In this document: one piece after another, positions 52,819 through 61,795 of the stretch
How the letters are laid out: every line of letters starts with the position of its first letter
How positions within the stretch are numbered: position 1 is the first letter of the stretch
NCBI GenBank assembly: GCA_019694455.1
Contig: JAIBBY010000011.1
Span: forward strand, 1 to 64,000
Source: Pirellulales bacterium
GTDB lineage: Bacteria; Planctomycetota; Planctomycetia; Pirellulales; JAEUIK01
Length of the DNA: 64,000 nucleotides
Reading direction: 5' to 3'
Translations under genes and position numbers: made by a program
Notes under the pieces: model-generated
The model's input: only the letters and a program-made list of their open reading frames with translations
The model's database searches: none
Told to the model about the DNA's origin: nothing

Positions 52819-54174
52819 ATGGCGGCTTCGATTCGCGCCGCCGCCACGCTGCTGCTCGCGGCGATGCTGTGGTCCCCTGCCCACGCGGCGCACTTTGAGG
52901 GCCTCGGCTTTTTGCCCGACGGCACAACCAGCAACGCCTGGGATGTGTCGGCCGACGGTTCGGTAATCGTGGGGGGAGAAACATATACCATACCGATGCC
53001 TGGCACACGACCGTTCATCTGGACGTCATCGACCGGCATGTTCACTCCGCAAACAACGGCGCCACTAACCGGCACGGGCGTGTACACGGCCGTTTCCGCC
53101 GACGGCAATTCCGCCGTGGGATACGATGGCGCCTTTCTGCACTCGGCGGCCGAGACGGCTAGGCCTGTGCGCTGGTCGCGATTGAACGGCACGGAGGCCA
53201 TTGCCACCGATCTCAACATATCTCAAGGTGCCGCTTTCGCGATTTCGGCGAATGGTAGCCGTGCGTTCGTAGACGTCATCCCATTTTTTGGCGGAATGCC
53301 CCATCCCTACTTGTGGTCCGAGAGCCAGGGATCAGTTTCCATTGAACCGAGTCCAGAAGTTCACGCCGGCAGATTGGGTCCCTTCGACATGTCTGCCGAT
53401 GGCACGCGCGTGGTCACCACTGACCTGCTAGACGGAACGTATGGCGCCATCATGTGGACCGAGGGCGCCGGATTCACCTCGTTGGGATTTGACAATCCTA
53501 CTCGCATAACTCCAGACGGTTCGATCGTGGTTGGATGGGATTCTCAAGTCGGAAGCCCTCCGCTTGCGGTGCGCTGGACGGAATCGAGCGGAATCGAACC
53601 GCTTGGCGTAGCGCCCGGCCACACCGGTAGCATCGCCAAGGGTGTGTCCGCAGACGCCCAACGCATCGTTGGTAATGGGACGGCAAATTTCGTGGATCCC
53701 TCCGACGAATGCTTCATCTGGGACCCGCTCAACGGCATCCGCGACCTGAATCAGGTGCTCACCCAGCACTACGGCCTGGCCGATCAACTCGCCGGCTGGT
53801 CCGGCAAGTGGGTCAACGCCCTCTCCGATGATGGCCGCACGATCGTCGGCTGGGGGACCGACCCCAACGACCACACGCAGGCCTTCCGCATCGTGCTCAA
53901 CGCCACTGGCGACGCCAACGACGATGGCCTGATCGACGGCGCCGACTACACCCTCTGGGCCGATCACTTTCAGCAAGCCAACCCGCTGGTGGCGCAGGGC
54001 GACTTCAACACCGATGGCAAGGTCGATGGCGCCGACTACACGCTGTGGGCAGACCACTATCAACCCGCCGCCAGCGCGGCCCTGCCCGTCCCCGAGCCAA
54101 CCGCCTGGGCTCTGGCATTGGTGGGCGCTGCCTCGGCAATGCTGCTCTATTGGCGCGCTGGCCGTCGTGTGTGA
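52819..54174 (+). CDS. Exported HAF-repeat protein with dockerin-like repeats and PEP-CTERM tail (451 aa)
   Basis: A signal peptide (ASIRAAATLLLAAMLWSPAH) is followed by repeats of the form S-A-D-G-x-x-V-V-G (AWDVSADGSVIVGG, TAVSADGNSAVGY, FDMSADGTRVVTT, ITPDGSIVVGW, ALSDDGRTIVGW), the HAF/extracellular repeat pattern of a beta-propeller. Two calcium-binding dockerin-like units follow: GDANDDGLIDGADYTLWADH and GDFNTDGKVDGADYTLWADH (about residues 370-415). The end is a PEP-CTERM tail: VPEPTAWALALVGAASAMLL then Arg-rich. It is likely exported and cell-envelope sorted. The start at 52819 puts the signal at the N-terminus. Confidence 0.88.
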   Translation: MAASIRAAATLLLAAMLWSPAHAAHFEGLGFLPDGTTSNAWDVSADGSVIVGGETYTIPMPGTRPFIWTSSTGMFTPQTTAPLTGTGVYTAVSADGNSAVGYDGAFLHSAAETARPVRWSRLNGTEAIATDLNISQGAAFAISANGSRAFVDVIPFFGGMPHPYLWSESQGSVSIEPSPEVHAGRLGPFDMSADGTRVVTTDLLDGTYGAIMWTEGAGFTSLGFDNPTRITPDGSIVVGWDSQVGSPPLAVRWTESSGIEPLGVAPGHTGSIAKGVSADAQRIVGNGTANFVDPSDECFIWDPLNGIRDLNQVLTQHYGLADQLAGWSGKWVNALSDDGRTIVGWGTDPNDHTQAFRIVLNATGDANDDGLIDGADYTLWADHFQQANPLVAQGDFNTDGKVDGADYTLWADHYQPAASAALPVPEPTAWALALVGAASAMLLYWRAGRRV

Positions 54175-54217
54175 AGCGCCGGCTGGCCGATGGACTGTCG
54201 GCGGCAATCAGCGCGAC

Positions 54218-54241
54218 AAAAAAGGCGCCAAGACAAGCGCC
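54218..54241 (-). terminator. Possible terminator after the dihaem peroxidase gene
   Basis: Read leftward, GGCGC (54237-54241) pairs with GCGCC (54224-54228) across an 8-base loop, followed by TTTTTT. The stem is only 5 bp, so this is moderate. Confidence 0.55.
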
Positions 54242-54297
54242 GCAACTCGTGGGCTGCGGTGTGCTCGTCCTGACGCCTTGCGCGTGATGCGCGCCGG

Positions 54298-55803
54298 TTA
54301 CTCGGGCAAGCGATCTTGCGTCACTTGCGGGTAGTCTCCGGTGCAGGCCTCCATGAACGCCACCAAGTCCTGCTTCTCCTGATCGGTAAGGTTCAGCGGC
54401 TTGATGCGTTCGTTCAGCCAATCGTTCTTGTGGCCACCCTTGTTGTACCACTCCACCACTTCGGCCAGCGTTTTTTGCGTGCCGTCGTGCATATAGGGAG
54501 CCGAAAGGGCCACGTTGCGGATGGTCGGCGTCTTGAAAGCGCCTTTGTCCTTTTCTTCCTTGGTAATGACATAGCGCCCCAAATCGGGTTCCGGTTTGTC
54601 CATGCCGACGCCAATGTTGTAGTACAACTCATCGGTCAAATTCGGACCGACATGGCAGGCCGAGCAGTTCCCCTTCTGCGTGAAGTAAATCTCTCGGCCG
54701 CGGATCGCGCTCTCCGACATGGGATGCGCGTCGGACGCCGCCTTGGCCTTCTCGTACAAGACATAAGTGTCGGGGTCATCCTCTTTCATCGCTTCGAGAT
54801 CGGCGGTCAAGAACGGGCGCAGTTCTTCGTAGTAGTCGAACGGCGAAGGCCCGGTGACGATGCTGCGCTCAAACGACGCGATCGCCTCGGCGACCCGCTC
54901 GATGTTCAGCTCACCAAAGATCTTATCGAACTGCAACTTGTAGCCTTCGATCTCGCCCAGCGCCTTGACGCAAGCATCATGCGTGTTGGCCATTTCAATC
55001 GGATTGGCGATCGGCCCCTTGGCTTGCTCTTCGAGCGTCGCCGCGCGCCCGTCCCAAAACTGCAAGTCGCTCAAAATGCGGTTGTAGCTGACTGGGCTGT
55101 TGCGCCCACCTTGTTGCCCGTCGACGCCGATGCCGAACTGCGTGTGCCGCGCGTACCCTTCGTCGGGACTGTGACACGACGCGCAACTGATGGTGCCGTC
55201 GCGCGACAGGCGCGGATCGAAGTAAAGTTGCCGCCCCAACTCGATCTTGGCGCGGGTCAGCGGATTCTTGTCGATTCCCTTGATCGCCCCCTGTCCCTTG
55301 TTGAGCCCCAGCGGCAAGATCGGATCGAGCGCGACATGATTCTCTGGTTTGTCGAGCCAAGCCTTGATCTCTTCAACCTTGAGCGCGCCATCCCCCGGTA
55401 TGCCGGCGGTCAACGATGGATCGCCGAGTGTCACCTTCTCGGTCTCAAGCGCCACCGGTTTAGCGAGCGATGGACCATCGGCGGACTCCGCAGCCTCGGC
55501 CGGCGCGGCGGGCGTCTCGGGCATCGGCTCCGCGGGCATCGGTTGTTCAGTGGCCGCTGCGGCTTTAACTGGCGCGGCGGGCTCAGCGGTAGTTTCCGCC
55601 GGCTCCGCTGGCATGGATTCTTCTGCGGTCGCCACGGGCTCAGACGACGGTTCCGGAAGATTTCGCGCCTCGGCGGCCGAGTTCACATTGCTCGCTTTCG
55701 CCGGCGCGGGGGGAGTCTCGCCCGGCTTCTTGCAGCCGACCACGCCAAAGCCGCACATCGCGGCCAGAAACAACAGACTTTGAAATCGAAGTGTGCGTCG
55801 CAT
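54298..55803 (-). CDS. Dihaem cytochrome-c peroxidase/MauG-like lipoprotein (501 aa)
   Basis: A lipoprotein signal (FLAAMCGFGVVGC, lipobox VVGC24) is followed by a Pro/Ala/Glu-rich linker to about residue 115. The enzyme part has LGRQLYFDPRLSRDGTISCA with haem site CASCH at 207-211, SYNRILSDLQFWDGRAATLE, and a second haem site CSACH near 380 in GNCSACHVGPNLTDELYYN. This is the bacterial dihaem cytochrome-c peroxidase/MauG family. The start is the ATG at 55803 with AAGGA five bases upstream. Its linker suggests it projects from an envelope membrane. Confidence 0.92.
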   Translation of the reverse strand: MRRTLRFQSLLFLAAMCGFGVVGCKKPGETPPAPAKASNVNSAAEARNLPEPSSEPVATAEESMPAEPAETTAEPAAPVKAAAATEQPMPAEPMPETPAAPAEAAESADGPSLAKPVALETEKVTLGDPSLTAGIPGDGALKVEEIKAWLDKPENHVALDPILPLGLNKGQGAIKGIDKNPLTRAKIELGRQLYFDPRLSRDGTISCASCHSPDEGYARHTQFGIGVDGQQGGRNSPVSYNRILSDLQFWDGRAATLEEQAKGPIANPIEMANTHDACVKALGEIEGYKLQFDKIFGELNIERVAEAIASFERSIVTGPSPFDYYEELRPFLTADLEAMKEDDPDTYVLYEKAKAASDAHPMSESAIRGREIYFTQKGNCSACHVGPNLTDELYYNIGVGMDKPEPDLGRYVITKEEKDKGAFKTPTIRNVALSAPYMHDGTQKTLAEVVEWYNKGGHKNDWLNERIKPLNLTDQEKQDLVAFMEACTGDYPQVTQDRLPE

Positions 55804-56048
55804 GGATGTTCCTTGCACGGCGAGTTTGCGGAGTGAATCCGGGGTCGACAGTCTGGCGCCGCAACAATGCGGCAGGCGCCCGTCGATCGGCAGAATACGC
55901 CAGCAGCGTACCGAAAAATTGGGCGACTAAGAATATATCAATAATTATTATCACTTCAAAGCGCGCTGCGCGTTGACACGCTATGGTCCCTCCCTAGACT
56001 TGCGCGAGAGACGCCCGCGCAGCCACGCCATTCCGTTGGGAGCGAATC

Positions 56049-56945
56049 ATGCGAGCACTCGTCACCGGCGCCACGGGATTCATCGGCTCCCGGTTGGCGG
56101 CCACGCTCGATCGACCTGTCGTGCTCAGTCGCGATCCGGCGCGGGCAAAAAAATCGCTCGGCGATGTGGAAGCCTATGCCTGGTCCGCCGAGCGAGAGCC
56201 TGCGCCGGTGGCCGCGTTCGACGGAGTCGATGTCGTCTTTCATCTGGCGGGCGACCCCGTGGCGGATGGACGCTGGACCCCCGAAAAGAAGCGGGCCATC
56301 CGCGACAGCCGCCATCTAGGAACCAAGAATCTCGTTGACGGGATGAAGCAGGCAAAAAGTGGCGCGGTGCTCGTCAGCGCGTCGGCGGTGGGTTACTACG
56401 GCAATCGCGGCGACGAAGTGCTATACGAAGACGCGCTACCGGCCGACGACTTTCTGGCGATCGTCTGCCGCGAATGGGAAGCCGCCGCTCAAGAGGCCGA
56501 AGCGATCGGCGCGCGCGTCGCCATCGCGCGCATCGGCATTGTGCTCGGTCGTGGAGGAGGCGCGCTTGAGAAAATGCTGCCTCTCTTTAAGCTGGGGCTA
56601 GGAGGACGACTCGCCACCGGCCGGCAGTGGATGCCGTGGGTGCATGTCGACGATGTGGTCGGCATGCTGCGCCTCGCGGCCACGCGCGCGACTTTAAGCG
56701 GCCCTTTCAATGCGGTGTCGCCCAATCCACTGACCAATCGCGAATTCACCACAGCGTTGGCCAGCGCCGTGCATCGCCCGGCCATCCTGCCGGCGCCGGA
56801 GTTTGGATTGCGACTGATGATCGGCGAGTTCGCCGAAATCCTGCTGGCCTCGCAGCGAGCCATGCCCGGCGTGATGCAGGCCGCCGGCTACGAGTTTCTA
56901 TTCCCGCAGCCGCGCGAGGCGCTGCAAGACGCCGTGCGCCATTGA
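56049..56945 (+). CDS. TIGR01777-family sugar-nucleotide-epimerase-like protein (298 aa)
   Basis: An NAD(P)-binding Rossmann start (RALVTGATGFIGSRLA) leads to LAGDPVADGRWTPEKKRAIR near residue 77, VSASAVGYYGNRGDEVLYED near 116, IARIGIVLGRGGGALEKMLP near 163 and MPWVHVDDVVGMLRLA near 195. This is the YfcH/TIGR01777 group of extended SDRs. The substrate is unknown; some members act in cell-division or sugar metabolism contexts. It is divergent from the peroxidase and converges on the SRPBCC gene. Confidence 0.92.
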   Translation: MRALVTGATGFIGSRLAATLDRPVVLSRDPARAKKSLGDVEAYAWSAEREPAPVAAFDGVDVVFHLAGDPVADGRWTPEKKRAIRDSRHLGTKNLVDGMKQAKSGAVLVSASAVGYYGNRGDEVLYEDALPADDFLAIVCREWEAAAQEAEAIGARVAIARIGIVLGRGGGALEKMLPLFKLGLGGRLATGRQWMPWVHVDDVVGMLRLAATRATLSGPFNAVSPNPLTNREFTTALASAVHRPAILPAPEFGLRLMIGEFAEILLASQRAMPGVMQAAGYEFLFPQPREALQDAVRH

Positions 56946-56968
56946 CCGCGCCGCGCGAGCCATTCCTG

Positions 56969-57748
56969 TCATCGCGGTAGCCGTTTTCCGAGTCCCCCCG
57001 CTAGTGTCGCGGGTTCGCCGACCGTACCGCTCTCCAACAGTTGCTTGAGCCGGGCAAGATCTTCGCGAATCATCGACTGCGCGTCGTCGCCGAACAAGCT
57101 GGCCACCGCGATGCCGAACTTGCCCCCAATCGGGCGGTATTTCATTTCCACCCGCAGCAGCGTCGCGCGCCCCGCATCTGCCGAATCGAAGCGCACGCTG
57201 CCGGCCGTGTCGACCTCCGATCCTGGCAACGACCGCCAGGCGATCAACTCATTCTCTCGCTCGTTAATGATCTCCGCGTCCCATTCGAAGGTGCTGCCCA
57301 TTAGGCTGCGCGCAATCCAACGCGAATGCCTCTCGTCCAACTCGCGCACTGATTCCAAGTGCCGCATGAACCGCGGCAAGTTCTCCAAATGTCGCCAATA
57401 GCAATAGACTTCCTCGGGAGAGCAATTGATCTGCACCGTCTCGTCGAATCGCACTCCCTTACGAGCGGGCACGCCAATCCTAGAGTGCGGCTGGTCGCTT
57501 GTTTGTATGCCCAGCATGCCATAGATATCGCAATGCCCGGTGACGCCACGTTGCACCAGCGCCGCGCCAGTCAACCCGGTCAACACGCGGCGCGCCATTC
57601 CCCCGCGCATCCCAAAGGCCAACAGCCCCACACCCGCGGCGGCCGAGGCCCAACGTTCCAACGAGCCGACGTTCTGGCATGATTCATTCGCGCAGGCTGG
57701 TCGATCCGCGCGCAATCGGTTGGTCAATCGAGGAACAGACAGCGCCAT
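56969..57748 (-). CDS. SRPBCC family protein with N-terminal membrane segments (259 aa)
   Basis: The first 90 residues hold two short hydrophobic segments (WASAAAGVGLLAFGMRGGMA, VLTGLTGAALVQRGVTGHC) like the DUF2892/YgaP membrane module. The rest is a START/SRPBCC (cyclase/dehydrase) domain: VRFDETVQINCSPEEVYCYW near 98, HLENLPRFMRHLESVRELD near 119, and RATLLRVEMKYRPIGGKFG near 205. It may bind a lipid or polyketide-like ligand at the membrane. The start has AAGGAG eight bases upstream. It converges on the TIGR01777 gene with 23 bases between stops; these two families often co-occur. Confidence 0.87.
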   Translation of the reverse strand: MALSVPRLTNRLRADRPACANESCQNVGSLERWASAAAGVGLLAFGMRGGMARRVLTGLTGAALVQRGVTGHCDIYGMLGIQTSDQPHSRIGVPARKGVRFDETVQINCSPEEVYCYWRHLENLPRFMRHLESVRELDERHSRWIARSLMGSTFEWDAEIINERENELIAWRSLPGSEVDTAGSVRFDSADAGRATLLRVEMKYRPIGGKFGIAVASLFGDDAQSMIREDLARLKQLLESGTVGEPATLAGGLGKRLPR

Positions 57749-58115
57749 GGCAGGTGCTCCTTGCACAGTTTTCTGGTAGTCGTGATGCGCCCCGACGTTG
57801 CAAACTCCGTAACCAGTTGACGCTGCAAACCCTGTGCCCGATTTGGCGCCATCCGTCGAGTGATCAAAACAATAGTGCCAGCGCGATTACTTTCGCTTGC
57901 GACAGTTTTTTTTGACAGCTACCACCTCGCACGGAAGGCGAACCGGCCGTCAGCAAAATACCTCGAATGACATACATTTTGATGCGATTGCCCCCGACGA
58001 CACGGCAAGGTAAACAGAGCAACGTCCACCGGCCAATCGACCGTCGGCGATGGCTTGGCGAATCGTAATCGCAGACAGTTCCGGGGCAACACCAACTAAT
58101 GCGTAGGAGTCGAGA
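57749..58115. other. Divergent intergenic region
   Basis: About 370 bases between the SRPBCC and agarase-like genes. No gene or terminator seen. A TTTTTTTTGACA run at about 57905-57916 resembles a -35 but has no -10 at usual spacing. Confidence 0.4.
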
Positions 58116-60257
58116 ATGCGCCTTGCCCGCAAAGGCCCCCCCTGCAAACTCGCGCGATTGGCAAGTCTGCTGTGTCTCTCGCTGACCTGCGCGGCCCACG
58201 GCGGCGAGTTAGTCTTGTTTGACTTTGCCCCACCGTTCGAACCCACGCAGGTCAGCGTCACTGACGCGACAGTACGACGCGTCGCCTCGGATGCGGGAAG
58301 CGCCTTGCGCGTCGAAACGGGCACTTCGCAGTCTTGGCCAGGTGTCACACTCGTTGCCCGCGACGGCTGTTGGAACCTTTCGGCATTCTCCCATGTGGTG
58401 CTACGCCTGCGCAACGTCGGCGAGAAACGAGTAACCGTCCACTGCCGCGTGGATAGCGACAACGTCGATGGCAAAGCCCGTAATGTCACTCAGAGCTTGA
58501 CAATAAGCCCTGGCGCCGAGCGAGAAATGCAAGTGCCACTACAACGCACATCGGGCGATACGCTGGGCGGAAAACTCTTTGGCATGCGTGGATATCCGGC
58601 CAAGAACGGCGGCGATCAAACGATCGACCCGACGAAAGTGACGCAATTGTTGGTGTTTGTGGGTCACCCAACCGTCGCCAACGACTTCGAGATCAGCGAT
58701 ATTCGCGCCAGCGGCGAATGGGTGTCTCCAACCGCATGGACGACCGACGCGAATCCGTACTTTCCGCTAATCGACATGTTCGGCCAATATCGCCATCAGG
58801 ACTGGCCGGGCAAGACACATTCACTCGCCGAACTACTCGCACGGCGAACGGCAGAGGAGAAAGAACTCCGCAAAGATCGCGGCCCGCGCGACTGGAACCA
58901 CATTGGCGGCTGGGTGAAGGGGCCGCGACGCAAGGCTAGCGGCTATTTTCGGGTCGAAAAGGTGGACGACAAATGGTGGTTCGTAGACCCCGAGGGGCGG
59001 TTGTTCTGGTCGCATGGCATCGACTGCGTCGGGGCGCTGGATCAGACACCGATCGAGCAGCGGCAACACTGGTTTGAGGAGTTTTCCGACGACCAACGCA
59101 CATTCGAGTCGTTCTTCGCGCAGGGGCATGTTCTCAAGGGACACTACGCCGGCGCCGCGGTACGCTGCTTTTCGTTCGCCGGCGCGAACCTGCAGCGCAA
59201 GTACGGCGACGATTGGCGACAGATTTCGGCAAGCGTCACCCACCGCCGCCTGCGGCATTGGGGCCTAAACACAATCGGCAATTGGTCCTCCGACGAAGTG
59301 CGCAGCTTGCGCCGCACGCCGTACGTAGATGCCATCACCTCGAACGGCGCCGTCGTACTCGAAGGTAGCGATGGTTACTGGGGCAAATTCCCCGACGTGT
59401 ACGACCCGTCGTTCGAACGCGCCTTAAAAAAGAGCATGGCCGACCGGGGGACGAAGAGCGCGAACGACCCGTGGTGCATCGGCTACTTTTGTGACAACGA
59501 GTTATCGTGGGGCGACGACATCTCGCTGGCTGTCGCCACGTTGCGCAGCCCACCGCGGCAGGCCGCGAAGCAGGTTTTCATGGCGCAACTGCAGAAGAAG
59601 CACCTGGATATCGCCGCGCTGAATCAAGTTTGGGGAACGAGCCACAAATCTTGGGAATCGCTCGCGACGTCCCGAGACGCGCCGCCGGATGTATTGCGGG
59701 CTCGGGCTGACCTGCAAAGCTTCTATTCTCAAATGGCGGACACTTACTTTTCCACCGTTCGGCGAGTCATTCGCGAAGCCGCGCCCCAGCAGCTCTATCT
59801 GGGCTGCCGATTCTCTGGGGCGAACGATCTTGCCGCCGCAGCCGCCGCTCAGCATTGCGATGTCGTCAGCTACAACCTCTATCAGCACTCAATCGCCGAC
59901 TTCAAGTTCGCCGGTGGCGACGTGCCCCTACTGATCGGCGAGTTTCATTTTGGCGCGCTCGATCGAGGGCTGTTTCATACGGGTCTCGTGCCAGTGCAAA
60001 ACCAAAAGGCCAGAGCCGAAGCGTATCGACAGTATGTCGAAACCGCGCTCCGCCATCCCCAATTCGTCGGATGTCACTGGTTCCAATTTCAGGACGAGCC
60101 GACCACGGGACGGTTCTATGACGAAGAGAACTACCAGATTGGCTTCGTCGACGTCGCTGACACCCCGTATGCGGTAACCACCGAAATGTGTCGTCGCGTG
60201 GGAGAGGCGCTCTACAAAATGCGCCATGCCTCGGATTCATCGCGGCCGAACAAATGA
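58116..60257 (+). CDS. Beta-agarase-like glycoside hydrolase, GH50 type (713 aa)
   Basis: A signal peptide (LARLASLLCLSLTCAAHGG) precedes a beta-sandwich N-terminal part (about 30-200). It is followed by a TIM-barrel: GYFRVEKVDDKWWFVDPEGR near 276, LRHWGLNTIGNWSSDEV near 379, GYFCDNELSWGDD with acid/base E462, and LLIGEFHFGALDRG with nucleophile E609. The motif order and N-terminal carbohydrate-like sandwich fit family 50 beta-agarases and related clan-A enzymes. It likely cleaves an algal galactan outside the cytoplasm, though the exact substrate is not certain. AGGAG sits five bases upstream of the ATG. Confidence 0.88.
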   Translation: MRLARKGPPCKLARLASLLCLSLTCAAHGGELVLFDFAPPFEPTQVSVTDATVRRVASDAGSALRVETGTSQSWPGVTLVARDGCWNLSAFSHVVLRLRNVGEKRVTVHCRVDSDNVDGKARNVTQSLTISPGAEREMQVPLQRTSGDTLGGKLFGMRGYPAKNGGDQTIDPTKVTQLLVFVGHPTVANDFEISDIRASGEWVSPTAWTTDANPYFPLIDMFGQYRHQDWPGKTHSLAELLARRTAEEKELRKDRGPRDWNHIGGWVKGPRRKASGYFRVEKVDDKWWFVDPEGRLFWSHGIDCVGALDQTPIEQRQHWFEEFSDDQRTFESFFAQGHVLKGHYAGAAVRCFSFAGANLQRKYGDDWRQISASVTHRRLRHWGLNTIGNWSSDEVRSLRRTPYVDAITSNGAVVLEGSDGYWGKFPDVYDPSFERALKKSMADRGTKSANDPWCIGYFCDNELSWGDDISLAVATLRSPPRQAAKQVFMAQLQKKHLDIAALNQVWGTSHKSWESLATSRDAPPDVLRARADLQSFYSQMADTYFSTVRRVIREAAPQQLYLGCRFSGANDLAAAAAAQHCDVVSYNLYQHSIADFKFAGGDVPLLIGEFHFGALDRGLFHTGLVPVQNQKARAEAYRQYVETALRHPQFVGCHWFQFQDEPTTGRFYDEENYQIGFVDVADTPYAVTTEMCRRVGEALYKMRHASDSSRPNK

Positions 60258-60365
60258 AAATCTCGTCGACATCCGTATCAGCAGTGATTCCTCGAGAATA
60301 TCGGGCGACACTGCCGCCGTTATTCCGCTGCCAGCCGATACTCGTGCGAGCAGCAAAGGCTCCGA

Positions 60366-61766
60366 TTACTTCGCCTGACGAAGCGCGTCGTCAAAGCGGT
60401 ACGGCAGACGATCCGGAACCACCCGCACATCGGTGGTGAATTTGAAACGATGGCTTCCGCCGCTGTCGAACACTAGTTCAACAAAGTACGCGCTGAATCC
60501 TTTGTCCGGCGGCGCCAGTTCGGCCCGATAGGCGCCATCGTCCGCTGCCGCCAACGGACTGCTGCTGAACGCCTTGCCGATCACATCGAGCCGAAAGTCT
60601 CGTGCGTTGGGATTGGTTGCCTGCCATAGGTTCACTTCCAGTGGCCGGTCTTCCGTCCGCACGACAATGCCTCCCGCATCGGGCAGTTCCCAGCGAAACT
60701 GTGGCCGCCGACGGTTATGCAGCACCGACTCATAAAACGCCTGCACGCTTGCCAGCGCATCGCTGCCTTGCAGGTCGTGCTTGGTGTTGGGCACATACCG
60801 CAAATACTTTTCTTGCGGCAATTCCGCGAAATAGAACCGTGAGTTGTCTGGCAAAAAGAACTCGTCGCCTGCGGCGTTGACAACGAACTTCGGCAGCCTG
60901 AGACGTGCGCGATGGCGATATTGATAGGGGTCTTCGATCGCCAATACCGCCCGGTATTCTGGCGTGCCGATCTTTTGCGGAAACAGCTTGTGACGCACGT
61001 AGTCGTTGAGTGATTCGGAAAAAAAGCCGTACGCCTCATAATGATGGCGCGTGATTGCCTCGGAATTCAGCGCGTCGATCACCAGCGGCACGATCGCGAC
61101 AACTCGCGGATCGACGATGCCCACCAGCCAGGTCGTCCAACCGCGCTTCGAAGCGCCCGCAACGACAAACTCCTGCAGACTCAACTGGCCTCCCGCATCG
61201 GACGCGAGGAACTGCTGAACGGTGTCGAGGGCCCGCACGCCGCTTTTTACCATCGCCAGTCGCACCAGCCACGTCTCATCGCCCGCGTCCATGAACTTGA
61301 CCCGGCTATAGGCGACCAGATCATCCTCGACTCGCGCGGCGTCGGGCGAGTCTTTGAAGCGTAGCGGTTGATTTGGAACCATGCCCAGTTCGGCCACCAC
61401 ACTGTTGGCGCCCAAGGCGAGCGCGACGGCGCGGGGAGAGGCAGCCTCGGGCGCGGGATCGCCGTTGTCGCCGCCTCCAATAAACAAGAACCCGGTCTTG
61501 CTTTGCGCCGCAACTGGCTTGACGATGGTGAGCCAGTGCTTCCAAACCGGTCGATCAATTTCCGCCGCAGTCCGCCACTGCTGCGAAGTCATTTCCAATA
61601 CATAAGTGGTCTGCCCCTCGCCAGCAATCGTCGTGATAAGCTTCCAAGCAAACGACGGATCGGGCGCGGCGACATAGCGATCTAACGCAGTTTCCTGCCC
61701 ATGCGCAGGGCCTATGCCGAAGCACAGCGTCCATAAAGCGACCAACGGCAAGCGCCAGCAACGCAT
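60366..61766 (-). CDS. PhoPQ-activated pathogenicity-related (PqaA-like) protein (466 aa)
   Basis: A signal peptide (WRLPLVALWTLCFGIGPAHG) is followed by LDRYVAAPDPSFAWKLITT, VYLMT-type beta strands and FLFIGGGDNGDPAPEAA. The alpha/beta-hydrolase elbow VVAGASKRGWTTWL has S206 as the candidate nucleophile. This is the PqaA family first seen in Salmonella, now widespread and common in planctomycetes. The catalytic function is unproved in the family. The start at 61766 has CGGAG eight bases upstream. The PQQ-type gene lies 29 bases upstream on the same strand, suggesting co-transcription. Confidence 0.9.
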   Translation of the reverse strand: MRCWRLPLVALWTLCFGIGPAHGQETALDRYVAAPDPSFAWKLITTIAGEGQTTYVLEMTSQQWRTAAEIDRPVWKHWLTIVKPVAAQSKTGFLFIGGGDNGDPAPEAASPRAVALALGANSVVAELGMVPNQPLRFKDSPDAARVEDDLVAYSRVKFMDAGDETWLVRLAMVKSGVRALDTVQQFLASDAGGQLSLQEFVVAGASKRGWTTWLVGIVDPRVVAIVPLVIDALNSEAITRHHYEAYGFFSESLNDYVRHKLFPQKIGTPEYRAVLAIEDPYQYRHRARLRLPKFVVNAAGDEFFLPDNSRFYFAELPQEKYLRYVPNTKHDLQGSDALASVQAFYESVLHNRRRPQFRWELPDAGGIVVRTEDRPLEVNLWQATNPNARDFRLDVIGKAFSSSPLAAADDGAYRAELAPPDKGFSAYFVELVFDSGGSHRFKFTTDVRVVPDRLPYRFDDALRQAK

Positions 61767-61795
61767 GACACGAACTCCGAAGCGCAATGCGCAGA

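Noticed and set aside
54316-55836. 506-codon open frame on the + strand
   Set aside because: Antisense to the dihaem peroxidase gene; low-complexity Arg/Gly content.
57860-57920. Promoter-like TTTTTTTTGACA element
   Set aside because: No -10 at 16-18 bases downstream on the + strand; it may be chance AT-rich sequence.
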